Origin: Neckera pumila
Lineage: Eukaryota > Streptophyta > Bryopsida > Hypnales > Neckeraceae
DNA: 64,000 nucleotides
Assembly (NCBI GenBank): GCA_963969595.1
Contig: OZ018408.1
Span: 22,875,823-22,939,822, forward strand
Direction: 5' to 3'
In this document: in pieces, positions 34,441 through 46,900 of the stretch
Numbering within the stretch: the first letter of the stretch is position 1
How the letters are laid out: every line of letters begins with the position of its first letter
The notes under the pieces: model-generated
Seen by the model: the letters and a program-made list of their open reading frames with translations, nothing else
What the model was told of the DNA's origin: nothing
Databases searched by the model: none
Position numbers and translations under genes: made by a program

Positions 34441-37400
34441 GTTAGATTTCAGATAAGTACATTGGTTTGCTTGATTGGGATTGGATAAAGATGCAATGAT
34501 AATTATGCTTAACAAAATACATTAATTACATTTCACATTATACAAAAACATGTAAATGGCTCAGATTGGCCAATTGTAGGATTATAATATCCGACTGTAT
34601 TTGAGGTGTGCTTGAGGTTTGCCTCAAGCCTCTCCTCAAGCACATTTTGATTTTTTTTTAACTTTTGCATAAAAATTTTGAATACAATTTTTTCAAACAA
34701 ACATAGATTGAAAAATTGGGTGGCTGGCTACTTAGAGCTTCCAAGTTTGTTTTGGTGGCTACTTAGAGCTTCCAAATTTGTTTTGGTCAGGTTGACATTC
34801 CATTCAAAAGTTATTCTTGTGCTTCAATGACCATGCAAATGGACAAGCAAATTAATATGCCAGCTCATTAAAAAAAATGCTAGAAATGACATTGCGGCCC
34901 ACAATCCAACAAATTGACAAGATCTCTATTGTGTTAACAACCATAGTTGAGACTGGATGCGTCCTACAATTTCTAAATCCATTTGTTCTTTGAGTGGCCT
35001 CTTTTTCTCCGTAGTTAGGTCCACAATGGAATACTTTTTTCATCTCCAATCCTAAGCCAAGGAGCTTTTCAGTGAATGGCTTGTCGATGCCCTTAGTGAT
35101 AATCTACAATGGCAAAATATGTCAAACATTGCTAGTATGCTAGACAAGCTAGTATGTCATGTCATTTTTGCAAAACTTTGTTGTATGGATTTAAATCATA
35201 CTACTAAAATCATAACTCCCTCTATAATATCACAAATGCTACCATTAATAATAGGGGCTCATGCTTGCTATGCTATGCATTCATTGTATCACATATTTGT
35301 AAAATTTTGATATATTTGAATAGAATGCATGATAATGATTTCAATAAATCTTTGAAATAATTAATTTTAATATTTTGTAAACATATTTTCAATCATGCAT
35401 ACATAAAAATAATATTTTCACACAACGTTATATTACAAAATTAAAGTAGTAGTTTGCAATCACCTCTGTAATATCATTTTTACAACTTTTATAATTTCAA
35501 AATTTTTTTTGCTACTATCAAATGACTTGAGAAATTTATTCAATTGAAGCAATTTTGGATTTCACAACAATTAAATCGTTCATGAAGCTTTTGAAATTTA
35601 CAAGTTTTTCTTTTCAATTCACCAAGTTTTTGGGTTGCCATTTGTTCGTAACAATTGAGTCAACTTTTGAATGCATTACAATAAATGTGTATCTTTTACA
35701 ATATTCACCATTGTATATATTTCATTCATCATTCAATAAATTTCTGTTGTACATTTCAATATATGCTTACTTATGAACAAAATTATACAAAGGTTTTAGT
35801 AATTTTTATTTGAAGATTTATTGAAATTTTTGTTCTGCATTTTATCTAATACGTAAAAATTCTAATAAAATTCTAATGATGAATGCGTAGCATAGCAAGC
35901 ACCAACCGCTAATACCTAAACTAAATATGTAGAATTGTGACCTTTGAATATCTTATAATGATTGGAATTTCCAACATATCCTAGTATAATAGGACATGTA
36001 TAAGCTAAATAGACAACTTAAAGATTAGTGTAAGATGACTACTACAAATCGTTCATTGTGGTTGACAAATAACTTTGATCTTTTAGTGTTTTACACTACA
36101 CAATTCGAAATTCGAAATTTATTTTATTTTATTATTGTAATGTACTATTACATATTAGCCTTCCATGTATCATTAATGTAGACTATGTTGGCCATCTTTA
36201 GTTTTTGTACTTCATTGAAAATTTAATTCAAAAAATGAATTGGATTTTACGAAGTAGTAAAATTTAAAACAACTGAATCTCCTTGTGATGGTACACCTAT
36301 AACAACCAAATTCAATTCATGAATGTATAGAGATTTCAAATGGTTTAAAAGCTAAATACAAACAAAAAATCCACAAGGAGAGTCATATAATTTTTTATCA
36401 TATAATTTTTCAAATTCAGCATTCTTTTCTATAATAGTCTTTGCTAGTACTTTGCCTTTATTTCAAATATAGTCTTCAATTATGCCATCTTGTGGAACAT
36501 CTAATAACCTCCTCATTTGCCGGAATATAGAAGCTTTTTGAAAAAAAGTTAATTCTAGTGGAGATTTCTTTTTTAAACTCTTGTGCAATGATGCATAGAG
36601 CCTAGTCTCAAACATAAAACATTGCCATGCCTTAGAACAAAAGAGGCCTTAAATTCAAAAAATGCAAATAGTAAAACCTCTTCATCACCTACAACATCAT
36701 CCGTAGCAAAAACAAATCAATTCTAGTATAACTTTATATAAGCAATGATACAATATTAAAAATTGAATTAAAAAAACAAAACACTTATCTTCTTGAGCCA
36801 TACAATAAACCCAAGATCATAGTTATCATGATCAATGTGTGGGCGACAATTGTAATCATGTGTTATTGCAAACTACATGAATGGTGTGTTCCCAATGGTT
36901 GCACCACCACCACCAAAAACCTCAACCTGCAAATTTTTTTTCAAATGATGAAAACTCCTTGGTATCGTAACTCAAGACGGTCACAAATGAAAGTAGCCAA
37001 CTCCTTTGAAAAATTTGTAAACATTTGGATTTCTATGCTTGTACCTACAAAATAAATATACATCAATGTTAAGTATATAGAAAGAATATAAAACAAATTC
37101 AAAAAGAAATATAAAACAATTAAAAGTGTATGTTATAAAACATATTTGAAAAATACATTAAATGTTTACCACCATGTGTCGCCCATTACCCACCGCATAC
37201 CAAAAGCTTTTATATTTGATCCTTGAATTTTATTGAATCTGTCCACCTTATCACCTTTCACCTCTAAAATTGATGCGGCCTTCATGATTAAGACCAAGTC
37301 GGCTTTAGAAAAAACATCATTTCTTACACTCCCAATAAAAGAGTTTTATGGTAAGTCCTACGGGCAATTTACGGATTTCTATCCTATTTACATGTAGAAA

Positions 37401-40349
37401 CTGATTCTATTTTAGGAAAGATATCCTATTTAGGACCAAATGCCTATAATGGTATATGACATACCTATTTTGGTTTTACACTCTTTTTGGGGGTTTTTGT
37501 ATATAAAACTAAACTCAAAATAAAATAAAATAAACCAAAAAACTATGAGTCCCAAGTGACAAACTAGGAGCTCACAGTCTTCTTTTTGAAGTCTCAAAAT
37601 ATACCTATGAAGATTGAAAAAAATTATGATTTTATTGGTTTGGCTTGAAAAATTTATTCCATCAGACCAAAAAAGTGGATGACTTGTCATGTGCTCCAAT
37701 TTAAAACTAGGAGCTAGCTTGATTTCCTTGCAATGTTTGTGGCCCTTGCAAATGGTTTACAAATGGAGTAAGACAAAAATAAAACCACTTTTTTAAACTC
37801 CTGGGAATAAAATTCTTGCTAAGATCTTATAAATTCTAACCTTACACTAATGCACTTTCACCTTAATATTGTTGATTTCTTAAGAAGCCATGAGGGGGTT
37901 GTCAACTTTTCTGCAACTTGGAAGGTGGATGCATATTGCACAACCCCTTTTCAAACCAATTTTTGGCTTTTCTTTTCAAACTAAATAGTGATGCTCCCAA
38001 CTTCCCTATAGTTCCATACGAGGTTCCATAGCGGAAGATTACTAATTTATGTTTTACTCAACAATTGGCATTGGCATGATTTGTTCACCTATTTCACTAA
38101 TAATTAATGGTTGATTTAAATTGTCCACACATTCAAAGTTATTTTTGAAAAGTATAGCTTTTGTCAACTTCATCTAATTATAAAAAAATCTTATTTTTTT
38201 TAACTATCCCCAATTTATGATTCTTTTGGTATTTTATTTCTTTACTTTCTAATTATTATAAATCTCAAATATACAAGTTGTGGATTGAGGTTTGAATCAA
38301 GCTTTCCATGAATTGTTGCACAATAAAGGTGAGTTTTGTTTTGATGTTGTGTTCACAATAAAAAAAATTCAACAAAAGAGTTTAATAATGAGTCATATTA
38401 GTGAGCTTCTAATCCATAAACAAGTCACAATGAACTTGGAATTCAACAATGATCTGGTTGTGAATCAACATTGACAACAATATTACCCAAAAAGCCAAAC
38501 ATCTAGTCACACAACATTGCAAATCACACCCTACTTATCATACAAAACTAATTATAAAAATTAATCACACATCAAAATTGAAAAAGAAATACACATCTAT
38601 AACATACCACAAATACCAAAGCAGAGAAAGAAATACACAACATAGGGAACCTAAAAACAAGCACCAAACTCAAAAGAAAATTTACAATATCCAAAATGTG
38701 CAAATGTATGTGTGCAATATTGCGAGTATAAAGGTGATGAAACCATTGTATGAAGATTTATGTGTATAAGCTTCAAAAGAATGCGATGATCTCAAAAGTA
38801 GTAAATTTAATGTTTGATATAATTTGCCAATGACATCTAATTGGATACCAAGAAATGATTATGGTGAAGTTATTATGCTACTTAAAATGGCAACAAATAC
38901 TTGTCTAAGTGTCCAATGAAGGTGCAACCTCTCATAGTCATCTTGATGGATCCAACAATGGATATTATCGGAGTCTTTAAGTTGTAAAGAATATTTCATA
39001 TGGACAAAAAAAAGATGGATTTGGTAGCTTACTTGGATTGAACAACTATTGCACTCTCAGTTTCAAAATCTTAATACCCAATTGTTTAGAACCACAATTC
39101 TATAAGTAAAGACAATTGAATGTTTAGGTAGGTAACTACAAAGCCAATTCTAATCAAATACATGGGTGAAAAATTATATTGCCCAAAAAGAATTGGGTGG
39201 TGGCAATTCTAACATCTATCGAATATCTTTTGCTATACCCCTCATTGATTTTCAAAATTTGGTATTTATGTAATAAACATGATATGGCATGAAATTGTCA
39301 AAAAAAATAATTTTGGTTTAAAAATCACAATCAAATAGAAGAGTTTTTTTTAACTATATTAGAATTATTTCTAAAAAAAAATATTTTTCTTCTATCTTCA
39401 AATCCTATAAACTTGCAACCTATGAAGTCAAAAATATTGAAATTTTTTCTACATATTCTAGATGTTTAGTTCTATATTTTAGCTATTTAAAATTTGAAAA
39501 AAATAAATTCTATAGTGCACAAGAAATCATCAAAAAAATGACTAATGTATTATCAAATTTTTTGACCTCCTTGAATTGAAAGATTTAGGGTTTATTGGGT
39601 GCATAGTGACAAAAGACAAATTTTTTAAGTAATTAATCTACTGAAATGAATGAACAAATGAATGAATTGTGCTTGTTAAATATGTTTTGATCCCCCCATT
39701 TAGGTTTTCTAGGAAGTTTTTTTTCATCCCCAAATGTATATCTCTGTCACCAGGATTACCATTCTCGTAGCTGTCATCTCTGTCAACCCGTTAGCCTGTT
39801 CAGTGCTTTTTAAGCCTAACTGACAGTTATTGTCATTGCATTGATATGGGATATTGGTATCATATTCTATATGAATCATATATATTTGTGATTTTGTATG
39901 TACTTCCATATGAATTTACTATATATTATATATTGTATATTGAAAATTGAAAACCTATATCATATATCATATTGCGTAATATTGCATTTAGTGAATCATA
40001 TATGTATTATAAATCCTAATTTTATTTGACGGCCAAGATTGTCTATTAGATGGCGTGATCAACGGCTATTTTTTTTGCATGATTCTACTAATGGACAACA
40101 TTCAAAGAAGGGGGCCATTTTTTTGTATAAAAAGCAACGGCTTTAGATTTTTTCACGGGAGGGAGGGAGGCCAAGAAATTACAAGAATAGAAGTTGTTTG
40201 CATCTTTTGGATGCATGATAAGGTGACTTAGTGTAAGGTAGACACTTTAGGATATGTTTGCACTTGGTGTTAGGGGTGATGTTTGCTATGTGAATCCGGT
40301 CCAAAAGTAAATCTAAATTTGTTCCTAAGACCTTCAATAACAACACTTG
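34441..40349. other. Intergenic, very AT-rich, no supportable gene
   Basis: The sequence has long A/T runs and frequent stops. A two-copy tandem repeat (GGCTACTTAGAGCTTCCAA unit, ~32 bp) occurs at 34726-34788. Minus-strand text at 34990-35100 reading like KGIDKPFTEKLLGLGLEMKK could be the tail of a very old copia RNase H, but this is weak. A lysine-rich plus frame at 38578 looks like AT bias rather than a gene. Confidence 0.45.
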
Positions 40350-40353
40350 TTAA

Positions 40354-41273
40354 CCCCTAAAGGACCAATATGCGTTTTTTGGCTACATAGAAATTTTGGG
40401 CAAGCACATGTGACTAGAGATTTTTATATTTTTGGCCCAAATTTTAATAGAAGGTGGAGACAAGGAATATCTTTCATATGCACTAAATTTTATGACATCT
40501 GGAAATGTGAGTCAAAAGTTATGGCCTAATATGTTATGTTTTTTTGTAACTAGGCAGTCTAGGTGATTAGAAAAAATTACTTTTTTCAAAAACAAAATTT
40601 TAAAATTGATTTTCTAGAGTTATATATACATAAAAAGCTTTGAACCACCCCATTTTGATAAATGAGTCAAAAGTTATGAAGATTTTTAGTATTTTGCAGG
40701 TAGTTATAGATTTCCTACTCTAAAATAAACTTTGAAGTCCTTTATCTTACTCAATTTTCAATATTTTTGAAAAAAATAATATCATAGGATGTAGATTATT
40801 TATTACAACATTGCCACCATTGGGATTGGCATTTTTCAATTCCTTTAATTAAATTCTTCACAATTTAGTATTTTGAATCATTCTCTACTACTATCTACTT
40901 ACTATTTTTTTTCTTATATGTTGTATAATTCCAAATGAAGTGAAGCATGTAGCCTACTTGTCTAGGAAAAAGTAATCAAAGAAGAACCATAATTTTAGAC
41001 ATATTTTAATCGAAAAGTGAGCTTGTGAAGTGCAACTATCCTATTTTTTGCAGGGCCAAAAAAATGATTTCAGTGAATTTGAATGCTTATATCTTGCAAT
41101 CCACAGAGTGGAAATTTCTGAAATTTTTACCACGTGTTCTCAAGTCAGCATACTACAAGGTCCTATAGTTACATGTGTCAAATAAAGTTTTTTTTCAAAT
41201 ATTGGGTACTTGTACTAAAAATGGCAATTTTTGAACATTTTTTAGTGAAAACATAGTCACGGAAACGTAGGGA
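40354..41273. repeat. TTAA-bounded repeat family, copy 4 (920 bp)
   Basis: It begins CCCCTAAAGGACCAATATGCG after TTAA (40350-40353) and ends ACGTAGGGA before TTAA (41274-41277). The right end has diverged but keeps the length and the TTAA. The interior shares CATAGAAATTTTGGGCAAGC with the 63207 copy and the AAAAGCTTTGA block with others. Confidence 0.7.
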
Positions 41274-41277
41274 TTAA

Positions 41278-43326
41278 TAATAAGTGAGAATATACCTTTA
41301 TTTGTTTTTAAAATTTTGCATGAGTATACCTAACAAAATATATTAATGAATGGTATAAATCTTCATTTTAGTATAGGGCAAAAATCTCACGCCAAGAGGG
41401 TTTGAAGTGTGCTAACCTTCTTTTGTAAGGATGAAAAGCCAAAGAAACATTTCCTCAAACTTCAAACATTATAACCTTGTAATCCACATAGTTATGCATC
41501 ATTTTAATAGTGTAATACACTTTTGTATGGTTGAAGTTCAATAAAATGTCCTAACTTCAATTTTGATCAATGCACCACAAATTCACAATTTTTGACAATT
41601 TTACTTGGAAAACACCCTTTATTCTTTCAAGGTATAAGGTTTTGATCACTACAAATAGGTTGAAGACTCTATAGACTACTTGTGATATTTTACTTTATTT
41701 CATTACACTTTTATCTATTGATGAGTGTATGAAACTTAAGACAACATTATCCTAGAAGAAATGTCAAGATAGGTTATGCATGCAAGGACGACCGCTAATT
41801 TCAAGCAGTGGTCAGTCCTCACATGCATTAGCTTTCGTAATGCCGACCTACCAATGATTTGACCTAAAGTAGGAGGTCCATAAATTGTCCATTTAAGCCT
41901 ACCTACCTCATCAATGATAGTAATAGATATTTCAAGGAGTATGTTAGTCATTCCTAAATAGGGGACACATTTAGAACCCAATCAATTTAAAGACCTTCTA
42001 TCTCTACTCACCACTGGTATTGTTTCAGTTCACTATCACTGTGAATTGTTTCATTCTTTATTAGTAGATACTGATTGTTGCAAACAACTATCTAAGAACC
42101 ATGATAACGAAATTATTCTTCTGCTCTGAACATTACCACACATTCGGAAAGTTGGACACCCACTCTGACCTTTAGCGGTTAAACATGTCATAGCACAAAA
42201 GTCACGAAACAGTGAATACAGTTAAATATGCCATATCATTAGCGGTTAAATATGCCATAGCAAAAAGTCATAAAACAATGACCACACTTAAATATGCCAT
42301 AGCAGAGAGTATTAAAATAATATTCATAGGCCAAATGGTAAAACGAGTGTGCCTTTGGAATATTATGTCAATTTCTCTGACAAGTTCTCTGTTGAACTTC
42401 AGTTTCCTGTAGCATAAGAGCTAGAAGCGAGACTTTTCCAGGTCGATTTCACGACCATAGCAAGAGAGGAAATTATGTCTACCAAGCTTTGTATAGTCAC
42501 AGAAGATAGCACCATTGGAAGAATGGTTATAGTACAAAGGTTGAGCGCATTACAGGATATACAAAAAAGGTTTCAATACTAACACATGCTGTCGATCACG
42601 ATGCCGTCCAGAACAGCTGATCACAGGTAACAGTTTCAATTTAGGAAGAATTCCAACCTCCCTACCGTGGATTTGAAGAGTGATCCCGATCTGCCTCCCG
42701 GGGACTTGAAGAGTGATCCAAATTCCAGGAACTTGAAAGATGCGCCCAGCCATGATGCAGAACTTGCACCTCGTAATTCACTTGACAAGATGCCGAGGAT
42801 ATACCACCATCAAATCTGTCACTTTCCAGAAGAAGAATTCCAGAAATCAGGGTGCATGAAACAGGGCTTCCAACAAACAGTGACCAACAAATCAAGCATG
42901 AAGCTGCACATCTTGTTCACTGCTGTATATGTATTATTGAACCCAAGTCGGTCCAAACGTCCATATTAACACTAAATCCACAATGCCCAAGTGGTTGCTT
43001 CCATATCTTTAGAGTATAGTTGGAATAAATCATTTAAAAAGCTTCACCGAAGGTCACAAAATATACCAATTGAAAGAGGAATTCATACACTACTGTTAGA
43101 CGATAGAAGTTAATGTTCTGAAAGGTACTAAAAGCTTCCAAAGTGGGCTTTCTATTTTTGGGACTTGGGGTTATTTCTTCTTTTTCAGAGTTGAGTTCTT
43201 ATTTGCATCAAGATAAGAATCAGCCTGAGTTTGAAAGCACCATACATGCTCTGAAAAGCAATGAAGAGATGCAAAGATTTCAGAAAACATTCCATCATGA
43301 GTAAGGAGTAGGGCTTCCCAACTTAC
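41278..43326. other. Intergenic / 3' flank of helicase gene
   Basis: No gene can be assigned. At 42172-42310 a degenerate ~67-bp tandem repeat (AGCGGTTAAATATGCCATAG) is present twice plus a fragment. At 42640-42780 a ~33-bp degenerate repeat reads CTTGAAGAGTGATCC and CTTGAAAGATGCGCC. It could be a last exon or the 3' UTR of the helicase, but no clear splice link is visible. Confidence 0.4.
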
Positions 43327-43574
43327 CTAGTGTCACTGTATTCTCGATAAGACCGTCTGTGATATTCTGTATCTGAACGCCGCTGATGTGAGGACCTGGG
43401 TCTGTCTCTAAAGTAAGCAGGCTCTTGGTGACGAGGATCATAGTGATGAGCTCTTCTCTGTTGTCCTTCAGTTCTCGCTCGTTTTGTCAACACTCCAACT
43501 TCTTTAACTTCATCTTCTGCCCAAGTGATTGTTGGTTCTAGAGACGAGTCGAAAGACCAATCCGGGCCAAAGTT
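43327..43574 (-). CDS. Possible downstream exon of the helicase, Arg/Ser-rich
   Basis: A clean acceptor (GTTTTTGCAG|AACTTTGG) and donor (CACTAG|GTAAGT) bound an 82-codon open frame starting NFGPDWSFDSSLEPTITWAE and ending in a basic R/S/H-rich tail (SSHQRRSDTEYHRRSYREYS). It is phase 0 at the start, which fits an in-frame join from helicase exon 7 through a weak donor (for example ATG|GTCCGA near 44030). It could instead be a separate gene. A following exon is required because the donor leaves two bases. Confidence 0.5.
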
Positions 43575-43997
43575 CTGCAAAAACCCCGAACCCACAAGAA
43601 ATTACAAGAGAAATGAATTAACCAAAATAATAACAAAGTGCTGGAACGATGCAGCTTTTGATTCAACGTAAGCACAAAGATTGCACAGAGATCTGCTTTT
43701 GCAAAATCAGATGAAATTTTGCACACATAGAAGTAACAGCTCCAAGTTTCTCTATTAGATTCACAGAGTTCTTACAGTTAATCTAATAGAGCATTAGATC
43801 AATACAAAGATAAAGTCAATTTAATATCAAGTTATTGTTGTCTCAATGTTAACACATTAGTTGCAAGTAGAATATCAATTTAATGAATTAAACATCACAC
43901 TGACATTAACAACACGTCAACATTGCACCAACATTTACTCGACATGAGGATTGTATGAATCTATTGCCCATGAACAACTGTTGCACAACAGAGATCT

Positions 43998-46900
43998 TCA
44001 ATCGTTAGTCAAGATGAGCGTTAGAAAGGTTCGGACCATTGGTGGCCCCTCGGACTCCCAGCCGCTCCTTCTGGAAGAAACTGGCATACTCGGCAGTTGA
44101 TGACTCGAGAACTTAGAAGCTCTTTCATCTCTTTGCTGTAACACTGGTTTGTAGCGTTTTCTAAAAATGTTGATGAGGTCGTTCATCCACTCGACTCGGG
44201 TGGCCTCGAAGAAACATTTCACTTGCCGGGCATCATCAACCAAGTTCCTCCACAGTCGGCTGTGAGCACATAATGTTGATGCTGATCCTAAGATCCACAC
44301 AGCATGCCTGCCAGGAATTGAATATACCGTTGCATATCTTTAGGTTCACTATGAGCCTCATGTATGTTGATTGGTTCTGACATCACTTCAAGATATGCGG
44401 ATAGCTACTCCAGTACTTCATTTACTTAGAGCATAAGTGCCCAATTTAAAAATAGAATGTCCATTTTGGAAGTGAAGAGTCGATTATAGTAACTTTCATT
44501 ATATATCTCTATTGTTCAATAATGATTTTTCTTTCTATAGGTACGTACTCTTACCTTGTAACTGATTTATTCTAACTCCTGTGGATATGGAAGTCGCCAC
44601 TTCTGGTGGTCAAAGAAGATACCCAAAAGATGAAAAAAATAAAAAATTCATCAATTAGACAATGTAGAGTTGACCTCACCTGCCACGAGTAAGAGCAACA
44701 TTCGTTCTGCGTTCATCATCCATGAACCCGATCCTCCCCGAATGATTTGCCCGAACAGCAGAGAAGATGATAATATCTGTTTCTTTGCCTTGAAATCCAT
44801 CAATCGACCTCACCTCAACATCCAAGACGTTTGCACCTGCAGCTTCTGCACCGTAGATTGAATCACTACGGCACATTTGGTCTTTGATGAAGGACACTTG
44901 GCCACTATAAGGAGAGATCACCCCAACAGTAATGGGCTGCGAGAAAGATCGTGCTTCTTTAAACTCTGCACAAACTGTCGGAAAACAATTCTCAGAATAG
45001 GTCCGGTTCCTCAAACAAAAAGTCATGTCTTCTCAAATAGTGTTGCTAAGCACATGTTCGAACAAAAGAAATCGCATTCATGGTTTGGTCTGCAGATATT
45101 AGAGCTGAATATATTTATTCTTTGCTACTCTTCCAGATTATATCTTTAAGTTGAATTACCAGAGTCATGAACACGTCTAATCAAATGAAGAACGAGCTCA
45201 GCCTCAAGGACGTTTTTCTTGCTGGGACCCGCATTTACTTCTGTACCGTCATCAATATCAATGAAAGCATAAGATCCAAATGTGTCCTTCTGGTACGCAA
45301 GTTGTCCATAATTCTCCTTAAGAACGTTATCACCATTCTTCAACTTGCGATTGTAGAACTGTTTGTTAGGGAAAGCACTGATTGCTGGATGCATACGGTA
45401 CTGCACCTCTAAAAGCCGGCATGGATGCCCCAAGGATTGCAGCCTCTCAAAGAGACTACGCGCATACCCATGTTTCTGCGCAAGCTGACAAAATTCAATT
45501 GAAAAAGTAAGGCTACATGAACATCAAAAGCATAAGAAGAATCTAATAAGAATCAATACCATTTCTATCTAGGATTCGGTCTAAATTCACCGCAAGAAAT
45601 ATTAATCGTACGCAGGGTAAGGCAAAAAAACTGAGTGTCCTATCCACTTTGGAGGAAAATTTTCACCTGACTCATCACGGTTGCTGGTAGCTGTTTCTGA
45701 TCTCCAACGAGGACAAGCTGTTTGACATCTTTCATTTGCAAGACAATAGTGCTCTCCGCCTCGACCAATTGCGCAGCTTCATCGATAATTACACAGGAAA
45801 ATGGCACGCCCAGCTTCATTATCCTCAGTCCCGCAGAAGACACCGTGCTGAATACAAGGCTGGCACTTTCCAAACACTCAGCTTCCACCCATTCAAATGA
45901 CGGAGCTGCTAGTTCTGGGAAAATTGGGGCTTCAGACTTAGCTGTCAGCAGTTCAAGAAGGTTTTGCGATTCCTTCAAGAACTTGTCGCTATATAGAGCG
46001 GAAGATTCAAACTTCGGTCCCTGTTCTTTGTGTGCATTCGGGGAGAATTGAGGAATATCACAGTCATCACTAATTAGAGCGATTGTTTCCATATCCTCCT
46101 CTGGTTCACATATATTTTCCCACACTTCACCCTCGTTGCGACCCTCAATTGCAAGAAGTCCAAGAAGCTTACGTATGGAACATGACGCTACCTTGATCAA
46201 TTTCATCCTTCGAATACTGAGATGAGGAGTGGGGAGGTCGTTGCAGAGAACTTCACCGTGAGCAATGATCTTCAGCCCAAGGTTTCGTAGTACATAGCGG
46301 TCGAGAGTTCGTTTCTCAACCGGGACATCCAGTGTGCATTCCTTGACGTCCGCCAACTTCATCAGAAACGTTACGCACAGGGCTGCCCATCCACTCTCGG
46401 GATGAAGAGCTGCCAAAAGACGTTTCACCCTGACTGGCAAAAATATGGCCTCCAACGCACTCCCCTCTACTGCAAGGCGATCTTCACTACCTAGCATGAC
46501 AATGTCGCCAAGACGCAAGGGTGTGCAGCAACGAGATTGACCGTCAGAACTTGAAGCGTGTACAGAATCCCTACAAAAATGCGCAGTCTGAGAATCTTCC
46601 ACGTCTTGCTGCTTTTGAACCAGAAATCTTCGTGCAGCCTCGTTCACAGCTGTGTTAGTCGGAGCACAGACCAGGATGCGCGTGCTGGTACACACCATAG
46701 GAGATAGCATGGCTGTCAAGGTCGATGTTTTACCTACAGGCAGGAGACACGTTGACACAGTCATTCAATAAGATCAGAGCATACTACGTAGGAGTGTGAC
46801 TTTCGAGAGATCAGTGCAGAGTTGTGGAGGAATCATTTGGGTACAGGAGTCAAATCTTTATCACTATGTAACAATACCTTATGCACTTTCAAAGTAGGAG

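Noticed and set aside
34852..35100. Possible copia RNase H tail on the minus strand
   Set aside because: The resemblance is limited to about 20 residues in a frame full of differences.
38578..38769. Lysine-rich 63-codon frame
   Set aside because: Its composition reflects local A-richness, and it has no start context or homologous motif.
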